Positions 1 to 10,055 of a stretch of DNA of 64,000 bases are shown one piece after another. Under the pieces are notes generated by a model. The model had not been told where the DNA came from, did no database searches, and saw only the letters and a program-made list of their open reading frames with translations. The DNA is from CAWBJP01 sp044867425 (GTDB lineage: Bacteria; Actinomycetota; Acidimicrobiia; IMCC26256; BP-133): the NCBI GenBank assembly GCA_044867425.1, contig JBIOUX010000029.1:1-64000 (forward strand), read 5' to 3'. The stretch's first letter is position 1. Each line of letters starts with the position of its first letter. Made by a program: the position numbers and the translations under genes.

Positions 1-152
1 CCGTGGACCAGCACCGGCCGGCCGTCGCCCGAGCGCCGGACGTCCGACTCCAGGCCACGGGCCCCCAGCTCGAGTGCCCGGCGGAAGGCCTCCAGGGTGT
101 TCTCGGGCGCCTCGGCCCGCCCCCCGCGGTGGGCGAAGGTGATCGGCGGCAC
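1..152 (-). CDS. Glycerophosphodiester phosphodiesterase, N-terminal fragment
   Basis: Only the first 50 codons lie in the window; the rest is cut off by the left edge. The protein begins VPPITFAHRGGRAEAPENT, which carries the HRG and PENT signatures of the GDPD TIM barrel, followed by a LESDVR segment with the metal-binding E and D. These enzymes hydrolyse deacylated phospholipid headgroup diesters to glycerol-3-phosphate and an alcohol. The GTG at 152 is the only start after an in-frame TGA at 158-156. It is transcribed away from the tat block, and a half palindrome lies about 105 bp upstream at 254-263. Confidence 0.75.
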   Translation of the reverse strand, partial: MPPITFAHRGGRAEAPENTLEAFRRALELGARGLESDVRRSGDGRPVLVH

Positions 153-357
153 GACTCATGGTGGCACGGCCGGCCACGACCCGCGCCGACCGTGAAGGGT
201 CCACCAGTTCGGCAGAGATGCGCACGATACTGACGATGCGGTCCGGTCGAGGCGTCATGAGTGGCCCTGAGCGACGTTCTGAAAAAGAGCACTCAACCCG
301 AAGCGTGATTGCGCCGATGGGATGGGCATGACTCAAAGGGGCCAAGGAGGACGAGGA
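153..357. other. Divergent intergenic region
   Basis: This spacer separates the minus-strand phosphodiesterase from the plus-strand zinc-ribbon gene. It holds a GTCATGAGTG half-site at 254-263 and a CACTCA at 290-295, related to the palindromes near 46.7-51 kb. A good Shine-Dalgarno AAGGAGG at 344-350 serves the gene starting at 358. I see no RNA gene. Confidence 0.5.
254..295. promoter_or_regulatory. Degenerate GTCATGAGTG / CACTCA site
   Basis: The left arm GTCATGAGTG at 254-263 matches the palindrome found at 46747, 50107, 50521 and 51012. The matching CACTCA lies at 290-295, so the spacing is 26 bases, not 6. It sits upstream of the minus-strand phosphodiesterase in the same orientation as the other sites. 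It may be a half-site or chance. Confidence 0.3.
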
Positions 358-702
358 ATGACCACCATCCGAGCGACCTGCCCGTCCTGCGGGGACGTGC
401 GTCTGAAGGCAGCCGACGTCGTGGTGCGGGTCTGCGCCAACGACAACAAGGGCTCCTACTGCTTCCGTTGCCCGAGCTGCGGCTTGCGGGTGACGAAGTC
501 GGCTGACTCCCGCATCGTCGACCTGCTGGCCTCCTCGGGCGTCCGCATGGACGTGTGGCACCTTCCTTCCGAGCTGTGGGAGCCCCGCCCCGGTGGCGCC
601 CCGGTGTCCTACGACGACCTCCTCGACTTCCACCTCATGCTCCAGGACGACACCTGGTTCGAGCAGCTGGCCGAGACGATCGCCGAAGCTCCCAAGGAGT
701 AG
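358..702 (+). CDS. Small zinc-ribbon protein, conserved hypothetical
   Basis: 114 residues. An N-terminal CPSCGD and a second CPSCGL about 30 residues later form a four-cysteine zinc ribbon. The rest is a soluble alpha/beta stretch ending in an acidic helix. The start at 358 is chosen because AAGGAGG lies 7 bases upstream and the zinc ribbon begins at once; an in-frame ATG at 322 lacks such a site. I recall similar proteins beside tat genes in actinobacteria, but I know no function. A possible terminator follows. Confidence 0.7.
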   Translation: MTTIRATCPSCGDVRLKAADVVVRVCANDNKGSYCFRCPSCGLRVTKSADSRIVDLLASSGVRMDVWHLPSELWEPRPGGAPVSYDDLLDFHLMLQDDTWFEQLAETIAEAPKE

Positions 703-713
703 GTCGTTTCGGG

Positions 714-743
714 GCCGGTCCGCCCCGCCGGCTCTCCGTTTTT
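714..743 (+). terminator. Candidate intrinsic terminator
   Basis: A GCCGG / CCGGC stem at 714-732 with a 9-base loop is followed by a five-T run at 739-743. It lies 12 bases after the zinc-ribbon gene and ahead of tatA. The stem is short, so this is only a candidate. Confidence 0.35.
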
Positions 744-857
744 CGTTCTTTCCCTCGTCCTCGCTCCTCCCCGCACCGCCTCCCATCGCCGGCCCGACCC
801 AGGGCTTCCGAGGGGAGGCGGTAGCATTTTCGGGCGCGAAGACAGACAAGGCGCCTG

Positions 858-1244
858 ATGAACATCGGACCCATGGAAGTCATCATCATCTTCGTCGTGG
901 CCCTGCTGGTGTTCGGGCCGGCGAAGCTGCCCGAGATCGGCCGGCAGGTCGGGCGGGCCGTGCGCGAGTTCCGCAAGTTCCAGAGCTCGTTCCAGAACGA
1001 GTTCCGCGACGTCTTCGAAGAGCCGCCGCCCGGGCCGGTGGTGCCCAAGCCGGCGCCGATCCCGACCGCCGAGCAGACGGCCGAGGCGCAGGGCGACGCC
1101 CCGTCCGGCCCGCAGGCCACCCCCTCGGGACCGGCCGCGCCGTCACCGTCGGGACCGGCCGTCCCGCTGCGGCCGGTGACCGGCGACGAAGGGCCGGCCT
1201 CGGGTAACGGCGACGGGACCGCCGGGCAGACGACCGAGGCCTGA
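858..1244 (+). CDS. tatA: Sec-independent translocase TatA/TatB-type subunit
   Basis: 128 residues. Residues 1-20 form the single membrane helix ending in the conserved FGP hinge (VFGPAKLPEIGRQVGRA), followed by the amphipathic helix and a long Pro/Gly/Ala-rich tail. It builds the protein-conducting pore of the twin-arginine pathway for folded proteins. The tail is longer than in classic TatA and resembles TatB, so the subunit type is not certain. Its TGA overlaps the tatC ATG by one base, so the two genes are almost certainly co-transcribed. Confidence 0.9.
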   Translation: MNIGPMEVIIIFVVALLVFGPAKLPEIGRQVGRAVREFRKFQSSFQNEFRDVFEEPPPGPVVPKPAPIPTAEQTAEAQGDAPSGPQATPSGPAAPSPSGPAVPLRPVTGDEGPASGNGDGTAGQTTEA

Positions 1245-2002
1245 TGGCCTGGCGGCTCAAGGAGAGGGCGAAGGGCAGGAGCAAGGCCAAGGTCGACGCC
1301 GCCACCATGACGGTCGTCCAGCACCTGACCGAGCTGCGCGACCGGATCTTCTTCTCGCTGATCGCGGTGATCCTGGGAGGCATCGTCTGCTTCCTGCTGT
1401 TCAACCGGATCATCGGCTTCATGGTGGAGCCCTACAAGGACATCACCGGCCAAGAGGGCCTCATCTTCACCCAGCCCCTGGAGGCCTTCCTCACCCGCAT
1501 CAAGGTGTCGGCCTACGGCGGACTGGTCCTGGCCTCGCCGGTGGTCTTCTGGCACCTGTGGCGCTTCATCACCCCCGGGCTCTACGCCAAGGAGAAGCGC
1601 TACGCCATCCCCTTCGTGGCCAGCTCGGTGGTGCTCTTCGCCGGCGGGGCCGTCCTCTCGCTCCTCACCTTCCCCCGGGCGCTCCAGTTCCTCATCGGGG
1701 TGGGCGGCGACAACCTGCGGCCGCTCCTCTCCGCCGGCAGCTACCTGTCGCTGGTGTTCCTCATGGCGGTCAGCTTCGGGTTCGCCTTCGAGTTCCCGAT
1801 CCTCGTCGTCTTCCTCCTGCTGGCCCGGATCCTCACCACCGACCAGCTGCGGCACTGGCGGCGGATCGCCTTCCTCACGATCGTGATCATCGCCGCCGTG
1901 GTCACCCCCAGCCAGGATCCGATCACCCTCTTCGCCCTGGCCCTGCCCATGTACGTCCTCTACGAGGGGGCCATCCTGGTGGGCCGGTTCATGAAGCGAT
2001 GA
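1244..2002 (+). CDS. tatC: Sec-independent protein translocase TatC
   Basis: 252 residues with six predicted membrane helices. The N-terminal signal-peptide-binding motif HLTELRDR (27-34) and FTQPLEAF with the conserved Glu80 are present, as is the late TPSQDP loop. TatC recognises twin-arginine signal peptides and recruits TatA. The start overlaps the tatA stop. The following gene begins directly after the tatC stop. The order tatA-tatC-(short gene)-helY is the actinobacterial arrangement found next to the proteasome accessory genes in mycobacteria. Confidence 0.95.
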   Translation: MAWRLKERAKGRSKAKVDAATMTVVQHLTELRDRIFFSLIAVILGGIVCFLLFNRIIGFMVEPYKDITGQEGLIFTQPLEAFLTRIKVSAYGGLVLASPVVFWHLWRFITPGLYAKEKRYAIPFVASSVVLFAGGAVLSLLTFPRALQFLIGVGGDNLRPLLSAGSYLSLVFLMAVSFGFAFEFPILVVFLLLARILTTDQLRHWRRIAFLTIVIIAAVVTPSQDPITLFALALPMYVLYEGAILVGRFMKR

Positions 2003-2974
2003 ATGCCGGGACGGGTTAAGCGCGTGGCCCGACTCGCCCCGGCGCCCCGGCGGACCCTCCTGGTGGTGGGAGCGCTGGTGGCGACGGGAGCCCTGGTGGG
2101 CGGGATCGCCGTCTCCCAGGGCCAGGGGACCAATCGGGCGGAGGGACGCTACGAGGTTCGGCCCGGGGCCGATCCGGCCGACGTCACCCGCTTCTTCGAG
2201 GTCATGCGCCTGGCCTTCACCGGCCTGCTGGCCGACGCCGCCACCTTCGACCAGCGGGTGGCCGAGGTCTCCGCCGCCAGTCGACCGCCCGCCGAGCTCA
2301 CCGCGGCGCTCGACGCTTCCCTGCACCGGGTGGCGGGTACCCGTGATCTCGTGGGTGCGTCCGCCGACCTTCCCGGCCTACTGCCCGAGGCCCACCGGCT
2401 CTACCTGCGCTCGGCCCTTCTCTACGCCGAGGCCCTGTGGGCGCTGCGGGCCGGGGCCGAATCCGATGAACCGGCACGGGCTGAGCTGGTCCTCCAGGCC
2501 CGGCGGCTCAAGATCCTTTCCAACCGCGTCTACGACCGGGGCACGTTCCTGGCCGACTCCGATCTGCCCGTCATCCGGGAGACACCGGACTGGGGGCGGG
2601 AAGGCCTCGTCCCCACGGCCCTTCCGACGGTCCCACCCGGATGGGCCCAGACGCTGCGTGACTTCGTCGCCGGTGTCCGCCCCCGGGTGGCGGACCCCAC
2701 CAACTACGAGCCCAGCCTGGCCCGGATGGCGGTGCTGGTCGACGACGAGGCGGTGTCGGCCTTCACCGCCGCCGCGATCGTCTCCGGGCCACTCCGGGAC
2801 CTGCACGAGGCCCGGGCCCACCGCCTCTCCCTGCTGGGCGAGGACCTGTGGCAGGCCGCCCCGGAGCGGCGGGGCAGGGCCGGGCTTCCCGACCATCCCC
2901 GCTCGGGCTTCGACCGTGCCGGCCTCGAGCCGCAGCCGGTTCCCGGCCTGGATGGCGGGTTGGGGTCCCGATGA
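2003..2974 (+). CDS. Membrane-anchored protein of unknown function
   Basis: 323 residues. A basic N-terminus is followed by one hydrophobic helix at about 18-39, so the protein is probably a type II anchored or secreted protein. The remaining 280 residues are soluble and helix-rich with no motif I recognise. The start immediately follows the tatC stop, and its own stop overlaps the helY ATG (ATGA), so it is embedded in the tat-helY operon. Codon usage matches the neighbours. Its position between tatC and helY suggests a host-specific insertion into a conserved block. Confidence 0.7.
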   Translation: MPGRVKRVARLAPAPRRTLLVVGALVATGALVGGIAVSQGQGTNRAEGRYEVRPGADPADVTRFFEVMRLAFTGLLADAATFDQRVAEVSAASRPPAELTAALDASLHRVAGTRDLVGASADLPGLLPEAHRLYLRSALLYAEALWALRAGAESDEPARAELVLQARRLKILSNRVYDRGTFLADSDLPVIRETPDWGREGLVPTALPTVPPGWAQTLRDFVAGVRPRVADPTNYEPSLARMAVLVDDEAVSAFTAAAIVSGPLRDLHEARAHRLSLLGEDLWQAAPERRGRAGLPDHPRSGFDRAGLEPQPVPGLDGGLGSR

Positions 2975-5652
2975 CCTCGCTGCCGGTGGCCCCGGGCCAG
3001 GAGCGGCGCCGCGCCTTCGAGGCCGACCACGGCTTCCCCCTCGACCCGTTCCAGCACGAGGCCCTCGACGCCCTCGACGCCGGGCGCTCGGTGCTGGTGG
3101 CCGCCCCCACCGGGTCGGGCAAGACGGTGGTGGCCGAATACGCCATCGAACGGGCGCTGGAGGAGGGGCGCAAGGCGTTCTACACCACCCCGCTCAAGGC
3201 CCTGTCCAACCAGAAGTACGGCGACCTCGTCCGGGCCCACGGGGCGGAGCGGGTGGGGCTCCTCACCGGCGACAACTCCATCAACGGCGAGGCGCCCGTG
3301 GTGGTCATGACCACCGAGGTGCTCCGCAACATGATCTACGGTGCCTCATCCACGCTCGAGGGGCTCCGCTACGTCATCCTCGACGAGGTCCACTACCTCC
3401 AGAACCCCTACCGCGGGGCGGTGTGGGAGGAGGTGATCATCCACCTCGACCCGGCCGTCGACCTGGTGTGCCTGTCGGCCACGGTGTCCAACGCCGAGGA
3501 GTTCGCCGACTGGATCCAGACCGTGCGGGGCGAGACGACGGCCGTCATCGAGGAACGCCGGCCGGTGCGCCTCCGCCACCTCTACCTGGTGGGCGACCGG
3601 GAGTCGGAGAGCCTCGTCCTCATGCCCACCTTTGTGGAGTACCCGACGGCGGCCGGCGGCGAGCCCGCCGGGGACCTGCGGCCCAACCCGGAGGCGCATC
3701 GCCTCGACTCGAGAACCGTGCGCCGGCCGGGACTCCGGGGCCGGCCCAAAGGGCGGCTCTACACCCCACGGCGCTTCGAGGTTGTCGACCTCCTCGACAA
3801 CGAGAACATGCTGCCCGCCATCTACTTCATCTTCAGCCGGGCGGCCTGCGACCAGGCGGTGGAACAGGCGCTGGCCGCCGGCATCCGCCTCACCGACCCC
3901 GACGAGCGGGATGCCATCCGGGAGATCGCCGAGGCCAAGGTCGGGACCCTGTCCGACAACGACCTCGAGGTCCTCGGCTACCCGCAGTGGATCGCCGGCC
4001 TGGAAGCGGGCCTGGCCGCCCACCACGCCGGCATGGTGCCCCCCATGAAGGAGGCCGTGGAGGAGGCGTTCTCCCGGGGCCTGGCCAAGGTGGTCTTCGC
4101 CACCGAAACCCTTTCCCTGGGCATCAACATGCCCGCCCGGTCGGTGGTCATCGAGAAGCTGACCAAGTTCACCGGCGAGCGCCACGAGTTCCTCACCCCC
4201 GGGGAGTACACCCAGCTCACCGGCCGGGCCGGGCGCCGGGGCATCGACGACCTCGGCTACGCCATCGTGCTGTGGAACCCCTTCGTGCCCTTCGACCAGG
4301 TGGCGGCGCTGGCCTCGACCCGGGCCTACGCTCTGCGCAGCTCGTTCCGGCCCACCTACAACATGGCCGCCAACCTGGTGCGCCGCTACCCCTCCGACGT
4401 GGCCCACCACCTCCTCAACCTGTCCTTCGCCCAGTACGGGACCGACAAGGAGATCGTCCGCCTGGAGCGGCAGCTGGAGCGGACCAAGGAGCTTCTGGCC
4501 AGCCACCGGAAGGGCGCCGCCTGCGAGCGGGGCGACGTCGAGGAGTACCGCCGCCTCCTGGCCAACCGGCGGGAGCGCCGGCAGGCGGCGGCCGGCGGCG
4601 GCGGGCTGGAGCACCTCAAGCCGGGCGACGTGCTCATGCGCCGGGGAGCCAAGATCGTGGTCCTCCAGCGCACCCGGGGCCGGGGCGGCGACGTCAAGGT
4701 GCTGGCCCTGACCCCGGACCGGGGAGTGGTCCGCCTCGGGGCCGCCGACCTGCCCGGCGGAGCGGTCCCGGTGGGCAGCATTGAGCTGCCCCGTCCCTAC
4801 GCCCCCCGCAGCCCCACCTTCCGCCGGGCGGTGGCCGAGGCCCTGCGCACCATGCGACCCCGGCCCGCCGCCCGGGACACCACCCCTGATCAGTCGGGGA
4901 CATCCCGAGCCCCGGGTGAAGGGGGCCGGGACGCGGCCCAGCGCCACCCGGTGGCCTCCTGTCCCGACCTGGCCGACCACCTCCGCTCTGCCGAGCGGGC
5001 CGACCGCCTGGCCCGGGACAGCGAACGTCTGGAGCGGCGCATCCGGGGCCGGGCCGAGAGCCTGGCCCGCCAGTTCGACCGGGTGCTCCGGGTCCTGGAG
5101 GCGTGGGGCTACCTCGACGGATGGTCGCTCACCGAGGCCGGCGACCTCCTCGCCCGCCTCTACACCGAGACCGACCTGCTGGTGGCCGAGTCGCTGCGGG
5201 ACGGCCTCCTCGACGGCCTCGACTCCCCGTCGCTGGCCGCGGTCTGCTCCGCCTTCACCTACGAGAGCCGGGGGCCCGGAGCCGAAGTCGGCGCCGCCGC
5301 CCGGGCGAGCTTTCCCAACCGCCGGGTCCGCGACCGGGTCCTCGAAGTGGAGAGGATCTGGCGGGACCTGCATGCGGTGGAGGACGAGGCCGGGCTACCC
5401 GAGACCCGGGCCCCCGACGCCGGCTTCACCCGCCACGCCCACGCCTGGGCCGCCGGCCGGGAGTTGGAGGAGGTGCTGGCCGACGACGAGCTCACCGGCG
5501 GCGACTTCGTCCGCAACGTCAAGCAGCTCATCGACCTGCTCCGCCAGGTGGGTGACGTGGCCCCCGTCCCCGACACGGCCGCCGCCGCCCGGTCGGCGGC
5601 CGACGCCCTCTTCCGGGGGGTGGTGGCCGCCTCCTCGGCCGTGGGCGTGTGA
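2971..5652 (+). CDS. helY: Ski2/Mtr4-like DEVH-box helicase HelY
   Basis: 893 residues. Walker A is APTGSGKT, the Walker B box is DEVH, motif III is LSATVSN, and the C-terminal RecA domain has the GRAGRRG motif VI. These define the Ski2-like superfamily 2 helicases. A long C-terminal region follows, as in mycobacterial HelY. The role is probably RNA or DNA unwinding in the cytosol; the bacterial substrate is not established. The ATG at 2971 overlaps the preceding stop. A longer reading starting at 2848 would add a proline/arginine-rich leader within the previous gene and is unlikely. Confidence 0.9.
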   Translation: MTSLPVAPGQERRRAFEADHGFPLDPFQHEALDALDAGRSVLVAAPTGSGKTVVAEYAIERALEEGRKAFYTTPLKALSNQKYGDLVRAHGAERVGLLTGDNSINGEAPVVVMTTEVLRNMIYGASSTLEGLRYVILDEVHYLQNPYRGAVWEEVIIHLDPAVDLVCLSATVSNAEEFADWIQTVRGETTAVIEERRPVRLRHLYLVGDRESESLVLMPTFVEYPTAAGGEPAGDLRPNPEAHRLDSRTVRRPGLRGRPKGRLYTPRRFEVVDLLDNENMLPAIYFIFSRAACDQAVEQALAAGIRLTDPDERDAIREIAEAKVGTLSDNDLEVLGYPQWIAGLEAGLAAHHAGMVPPMKEAVEEAFSRGLAKVVFATETLSLGINMPARSVVIEKLTKFTGERHEFLTPGEYTQLTGRAGRRGIDDLGYAIVLWNPFVPFDQVAALASTRAYALRSSFRPTYNMAANLVRRYPSDVAHHLLNLSFAQYGTDKEIVRLERQLERTKELLASHRKGAACERGDVEEYRRLLANRRERRQAAAGGGGLEHLKPGDVLMRRGAKIVVLQRTRGRGGDVKVLALTPDRGVVRLGAADLPGGAVPVGSIELPRPYAPRSPTFRRAVAEALRTMRPRPAARDTTPDQSGTSRAPGEGGRDAAQRHPVASCPDLADHLRSAERADRLARDSERLERRIRGRAESLARQFDRVLRVLEAWGYLDGWSLTEAGDLLARLYTETDLLVAESLRDGLLDGLDSPSLAAVCSAFTYESRGPGAEVGAAARASFPNRRVRDRVLEVERIWRDLHAVEDEAGLPETRAPDAGFTRHAHAWAAGRELEEVLADDELTGGDFVRNVKQLIDLLRQVGDVAPVPDTAAAARSAADALFRGVVAASSAVGV

Positions 5653-5669
5653 ATCCGTAGAGTCGAGGC

Positions 5670-6323
5670 GTGATCCGCAAGGGGGAGGAATGGGGGGCGC
5701 GGGCGGGAGGCGCCGAACCCGACCTGGAGGTGGCGGGCGACGACGCCGCTCTGGCGGCGGCGCTGGCCGGCGCCGGACCTGACCCGCTGGTGCGGTTCCT
5801 ACCGTCCGCCGATTCGGACCTGGCCCGGGCGGTGGGGTTGTCGGGGGAGGGGAGCGGGCAACTCGCTCTTCCCGTGGATCTCTTACGGCTGGCCGATGGG
5901 GAACTGGCCGTCAACGCAGTGGTGGTGGGTGTCCCTCCCGATCGGCTGCGGTGGTGGCACCGGCCCTTCCCCGTCGAGGTCGTGGTGGACGGGACGGCGT
6001 TGTCTCTCCGGGCCACCACGGTGGTCATCGCCAACGGGCAGTTCCTGCGGGGCTTCGACGTGGTCCCCCGGGGGCACCCGGGGGACGGGTGGTGCGAGGT
6101 TCAGGTCTACGCCGTTCCGGCTGGGCAGCGGGGGCCGATGCGGGCGCGGTTGCGGTCGGGGGGGCATCTGCCGCATCCCGGGATCACGGTGCGGCGGGGG
6201 CGGTCCGTCGTGGTGCGCTGCGGGCGGGGGATACGCGTGGAGGTGGATGGGAAGGCCGCGGTGAGGGGGGCTGGGGAGGTGTCGGTCGTTGTGGTCCCGG
6301 CGGGGTTTCGCCTTCTGATCTAG
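5670..6323 (+). CDS. Diacylglycerol/lipid kinase-like protein
   Basis: 217 residues. An FLPSADSDLARAVGL segment resembles the substrate loop of diacylglycerol kinase family enzymes (YegS/BmrU-like). It is followed by an ANGQFLRGFDVVPRG beta-sandwich segment typical of their C-terminal domain. The full-length family is about 300 residues, so the N-terminal nucleotide-binding half (GGDGT motif) is missing or strongly diverged here. Start is GTG at 5670, 17 bases after helY. Function as a kinase is therefore doubtful; a lipid-binding role is possible. The 3' end faces the minus-strand Nudix gene. Confidence 0.6.
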   Translation: MIRKGEEWGARAGGAEPDLEVAGDDAALAAALAGAGPDPLVRFLPSADSDLARAVGLSGEGSGQLALPVDLLRLADGELAVNAVVVGVPPDRLRWWHRPFPVEVVVDGTALSLRATTVVIANGQFLRGFDVVPRGHPGDGWCEVQVYAVPAGQRGPMRARLRSGGHLPHPGITVRRGRSVVVRCGRGIRVEVDGKAAVRGAGEVSVVVVPAGFRLLI

Positions 6324-6387
6324 GTCGGCGACCAGAGGCGTTCGCAGTTTGGCCGGTGTGGGCGGCAAAAGTGCGAACACCTTTGCG

Positions 6388-6867
6388 TCAGGGGGCGAGG
6401 CGGGTGATCTGGTCGGGGACGCGGCCGGCGAGGACGTCGGCGACCAGGGCGGGGAGGTGGCGGGGGACGAGGAACTCGGCCGTCGCCTGAAGCTCGGGCA
6501 GGGTCCACCAGCGGGCCTGGTCGATGCCCTCGGGGCGGAGGCTTTCGAGGTGGGCGGCGGCGAGCTCGAGGGCGGGGCAGCGCACCAGGTACCAGCGCTC
6601 CTGCTGGTTGATCCGGCGCTCGAACCAGTCGAAGGTGGTCTCGCGCTCCCACCGGCACGGGCCGAGCTCGACGCCGGCGAGGTCGACCTCCTCCAGGAGC
6701 TCGCGGTGAGCCGCCTCCTCGTGGCTCTCACCCTCCTCCAGGCCGCCGCCGGGACACACCCAGAAATGGCGTCCCTTGTGGTTGGGCCCGTACCGGAACA
6801 GGAGCACCCGGTCGTGGTCGTCGATGAGCAGCACGCGGGCGGCGTGGCGGACGGTCGTCTCCGGCAT
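6388..6867 (-). CDS. Nudix hydrolase
   Basis: 159 residues with a full Nudix box: PGGGLEEGESHEEAAHREL followed by LEEV, giving the GX5EX7REUXEE pattern. It hydrolyses a nucleoside-diphosphate-linked substrate with Mg2+ or Mn2+; the specificity cannot be read from the sequence. ATG at 6867 is the first in-frame start. Upstream on the same strand lies the 59-bp repeat at 6891-6949 in antisense orientation, so its promoter is probably inside or beyond that element. The ThyX-like gene is divergent. Confidence 0.85.
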   Translation of the reverse strand: MPETTVRHAARVLLIDDHDRVLLFRYGPNHKGRHFWVCPGGGLEEGESHEEAAHRELLEEVDLAGVELGPCRWERETTFDWFERRINQQERWYLVRCPALELAAAHLESLRPEGIDQARWWTLPELQATAEFLVPRHLPALVADVLAGRVPDQITRLAP

Positions 6868-6890
6868 CAGGACCTGCGAAGCAGGGACTG

Positions 6891-6949
6891 GCGGGCGGGG
6901 CAGGGGCCCCCGGCCGCATCGCGATGAGCCGCCAGGCGAAAAGCCATGA
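6891..6949 (+). repeat. 59-bp structured repeat, copy A
   Basis: Arm GCGGGCGGGG (6891-6900), loop CAGGGGC, arm CCCCGGCCGC (6908-6917), three bases, the invariant box GCGATGAGCCGCCAGGCGAA (6921-6940), then AAGCCATGA. One stem pair is mismatched. Copies B (41066-41124, reverse) and C (56594-56652) have exactly the same length and layout. This copy is in sense orientation 80 bases upstream of the ThyX-like gene. Confidence 0.8.
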
Positions 6950-7029
6950 GCACAGGCGTCACCGTGGCACCCGGACGGGGGGACGGTCCACCCGTTTTCC
7001 GTCAGGCCGGGGCTACGATCCGCCAACCC

Positions 7030-8637
<1,608 letters not shown>

Positions 8638-8726
8638 AGACAAGCCTAAAGACAAAAGGCGCAATGAGGGAGGCGACGGGCATTCCGGCTGCGTTGCTGA
8701 TGTTGCCCCTGTTATTGTTGATGCCT

Positions 8727-9509
8727 ATGGAGCGTCAAATCTTGAACCGGCGTGGCTCACCGCCGGATACAGGCGGTGAAAAGCGCCGGTTGCGGGGAGG
8801 ACGGGCGGTCATCGGCGTCGCCTCCGTCACTGCCGTCGTTCTCTCCGGCGGCGCCGCCGCCCGCGTGCACGCCGTGAAAGCCGGCGACACCCTTGACGGG
8901 CTGTCCCGTCGCTACGGCATCCCCATCGCCAGCCTCGCCCAGGCCAACGCCATCGCCAACCCCGACTACATCCAGGCCGGAGCCAAGCTCACGCTCCCGG
9001 CGCCCGGCGCGGCGCCGGGACCCGAAGCGCGCGTCAACGCCCAGCCCGTCGCAAAAGTGACCCCGGCGCCCGCCGCCAAGCCCAACGCCCGGGCCATCCA
9101 GGTCCCGCCCTCCCGCGCCGGATTGCGGTCGCTCTTCGCCCAGCACGCCAAGACCGCCGGTGTGCCGGCCGACCTGGCCATGGCGCTGGCCTGGCAGGAA
9201 TCCGGCTGGCAGGTCCACAAGGTGTCCCCCATCCGGGCGGTGGGAGCCATGCAGCTGATGCCCGACACCGTGGAGTTCGTCTCCCGCATCCTGCTCCGGC
9301 AGGCCCGGAACCTCGACCCTCACGACCCGGTGGCCAACATCCGCATGGGCACCCGATTCCTGCGTTACCTCCTGGACCGCAACGGAGGCGACGTGGACAG
9401 CGCCCTCGCCTCCTACTACCAAGGCCTGCGGTCGGTGCGGGAGCGCGGCGTCTTCCCCGAGACGCAACGCTTCGTGGCCAACGTGAAGGCGCTGCGCCCC
9501 CGCTTCTGA
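8727..9509 (+). CDS. LysM and SLT-domain lytic transglycosylase
   Basis: 260 residues. A membrane helix at about 27-44 anchors or exports the protein. A LysM peptidoglycan-binding repeat spans about 48-91 (VKAGDTLDGLSRRYGI), an Ala/Pro linker follows, and the SLT domain begins near 133 with WQESGW, whose Glu158 is the likely acid. AVGAMQLMP follows. It cleaves peptidoglycan glycan strands to anhydro-muramyl ends. ATG 8727 is preferred over 8664 because codons between them have low third-position GC and look like leader sequence. Confidence 0.85.
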   Translation: MERQILNRRGSPPDTGGEKRRLRGGRAVIGVASVTAVVLSGGAAARVHAVKAGDTLDGLSRRYGIPIASLAQANAIANPDYIQAGAKLTLPAPGAAPGPEARVNAQPVAKVTPAPAAKPNARAIQVPPSRAGLRSLFAQHAKTAGVPADLAMALAWQESGWQVHKVSPIRAVGAMQLMPDTVEFVSRILLRQARNLDPHDPVANIRMGTRFLRYLLDRNGGDVDSALASYYQGLRSVRERGVFPETQRFVANVKALRPRF

Positions 9510-9522
9510 GCGCCGGCGCCGG

Positions 9523-9777
9523 CTACAGTTCGGTGGACAGCTCGATGAGCAGCAGGGCCACGCTGTGGTCGAGGCAGAACTGGGTGCGCACATCGCCGGG
9601 CGGTGCGATGGCGTGGTCGCAGCGGAAGTACCCCTCGGAGTCGTAGCGCAGCTCCCCGGCGCACGTGATCGGGTGATGCGGCACCACGAACGTCTCCCAG
9701 GGCCCGGTGGCGCTCGAGGCCGACAAGGTCGCCTGCAGGTTCAGCGTCCCGTTGGAGCCGTGGGCGATGAAGCTCAC
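9523..9777 (-). CDS. Small Cys/His-containing protein, partner of the Pup-like gene
   Basis: 84 residues, not recognised. It has three cysteines (C39, C53, C68) and nearby histidines (H34, H35, H55, H71), so a metal site or a modified peptide are both possible. The last 15 residues are hydrophobic (SVALLLIELSTEL). Third-codon GC is high, supporting real coding. GTG at 9777 overlaps the TGA of the upstream Pup-like gene (GTGA), so translation is coupled. It converges with the transglycosylase gene 13 bases away. Confidence 0.65.
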   Translation of the reverse strand: MSFIAHGSNGTLNLQATLSASSATGPWETFVVPHHPITCAGELRYDSEGYFRCDHAIAPPGDVRTQFCLDHSVALLLIELSTEL

Positions 9778-9956
9778 TGGCCGGAGCGCTGCCGGAAGTT
9801 GGTCAGCACCGCCTGATCCTCGAGGAGCGTGTCGATCTCATCAAGCAGCTCGTCGACGTCCTCAATGCTGACCCTTGAGGACTCGGTGGGTTCAGGCGCT
9901 GCGCTTTCGCTCTCCACTCGGCGCCGGCGGCGGGGCGGATACTGCGTGGACTTCAT
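9774..9956 (-). CDS. Pup-like small protein ending in Ser-Gly-Gln
   Basis: 60 residues. The N-terminal third is basic and disordered (PPRRRRRVESES). Residues 35-46 read DELLDEIDTLLE, nearly the same as the LLDEID core of prokaryotic ubiquitin-like protein Pup. The C-terminus is RQRSGQ, where Pup ends in a GGQ or GGE. Pup is ligated through its last Glu (deamidated Gln) to lysines by PafA. The tail after the core is about two residues shorter than in mycobacterial Pup. A GGAGG lies 10 bases upstream of ATG 9956. No ligase, Dop or proteasome gene is in the window. A RiPP-like precursor is an alternative. Confidence 0.6.
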   Translation of the reverse strand: MKSTQYPPRRRRRVESESAAPEPTESSRVSIEDVDELLDEIDTLLEDQAVLTNFRQRSGQ

Positions 9957-10055
9957 GACTGCGGACCTCCGGGAACCCCTGTGACGAAATCCTCGGACGC
10001 GCCGAGTGACCGTCAGCTACCCGCTACCTGGGCCCCCCAAACCGGGGAAAACCCC

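Noticed and set aside
6921..6949. Resemblance of the repeat box to a hammerhead ribozyme core (GATGAG, short stem, GAA).
   Set aside because: The conserved C and U before GATGA are replaced in all three copies, and no closing stem III or cleavage site follows.
6891..6949. Resemblance to the fluoride riboswitch start (GCGATGAG).
   Set aside because: The pseudoknot partners and downstream consensus are absent, and no fluoride exporter gene follows any copy.
8664..8727. Earlier start of the transglycosylase giving a hydrophobic leader (LLMLPLLLLMP).
   Set aside because: Low third-codon GC and the later membrane helix make ATG 8727 more likely, though not certain.
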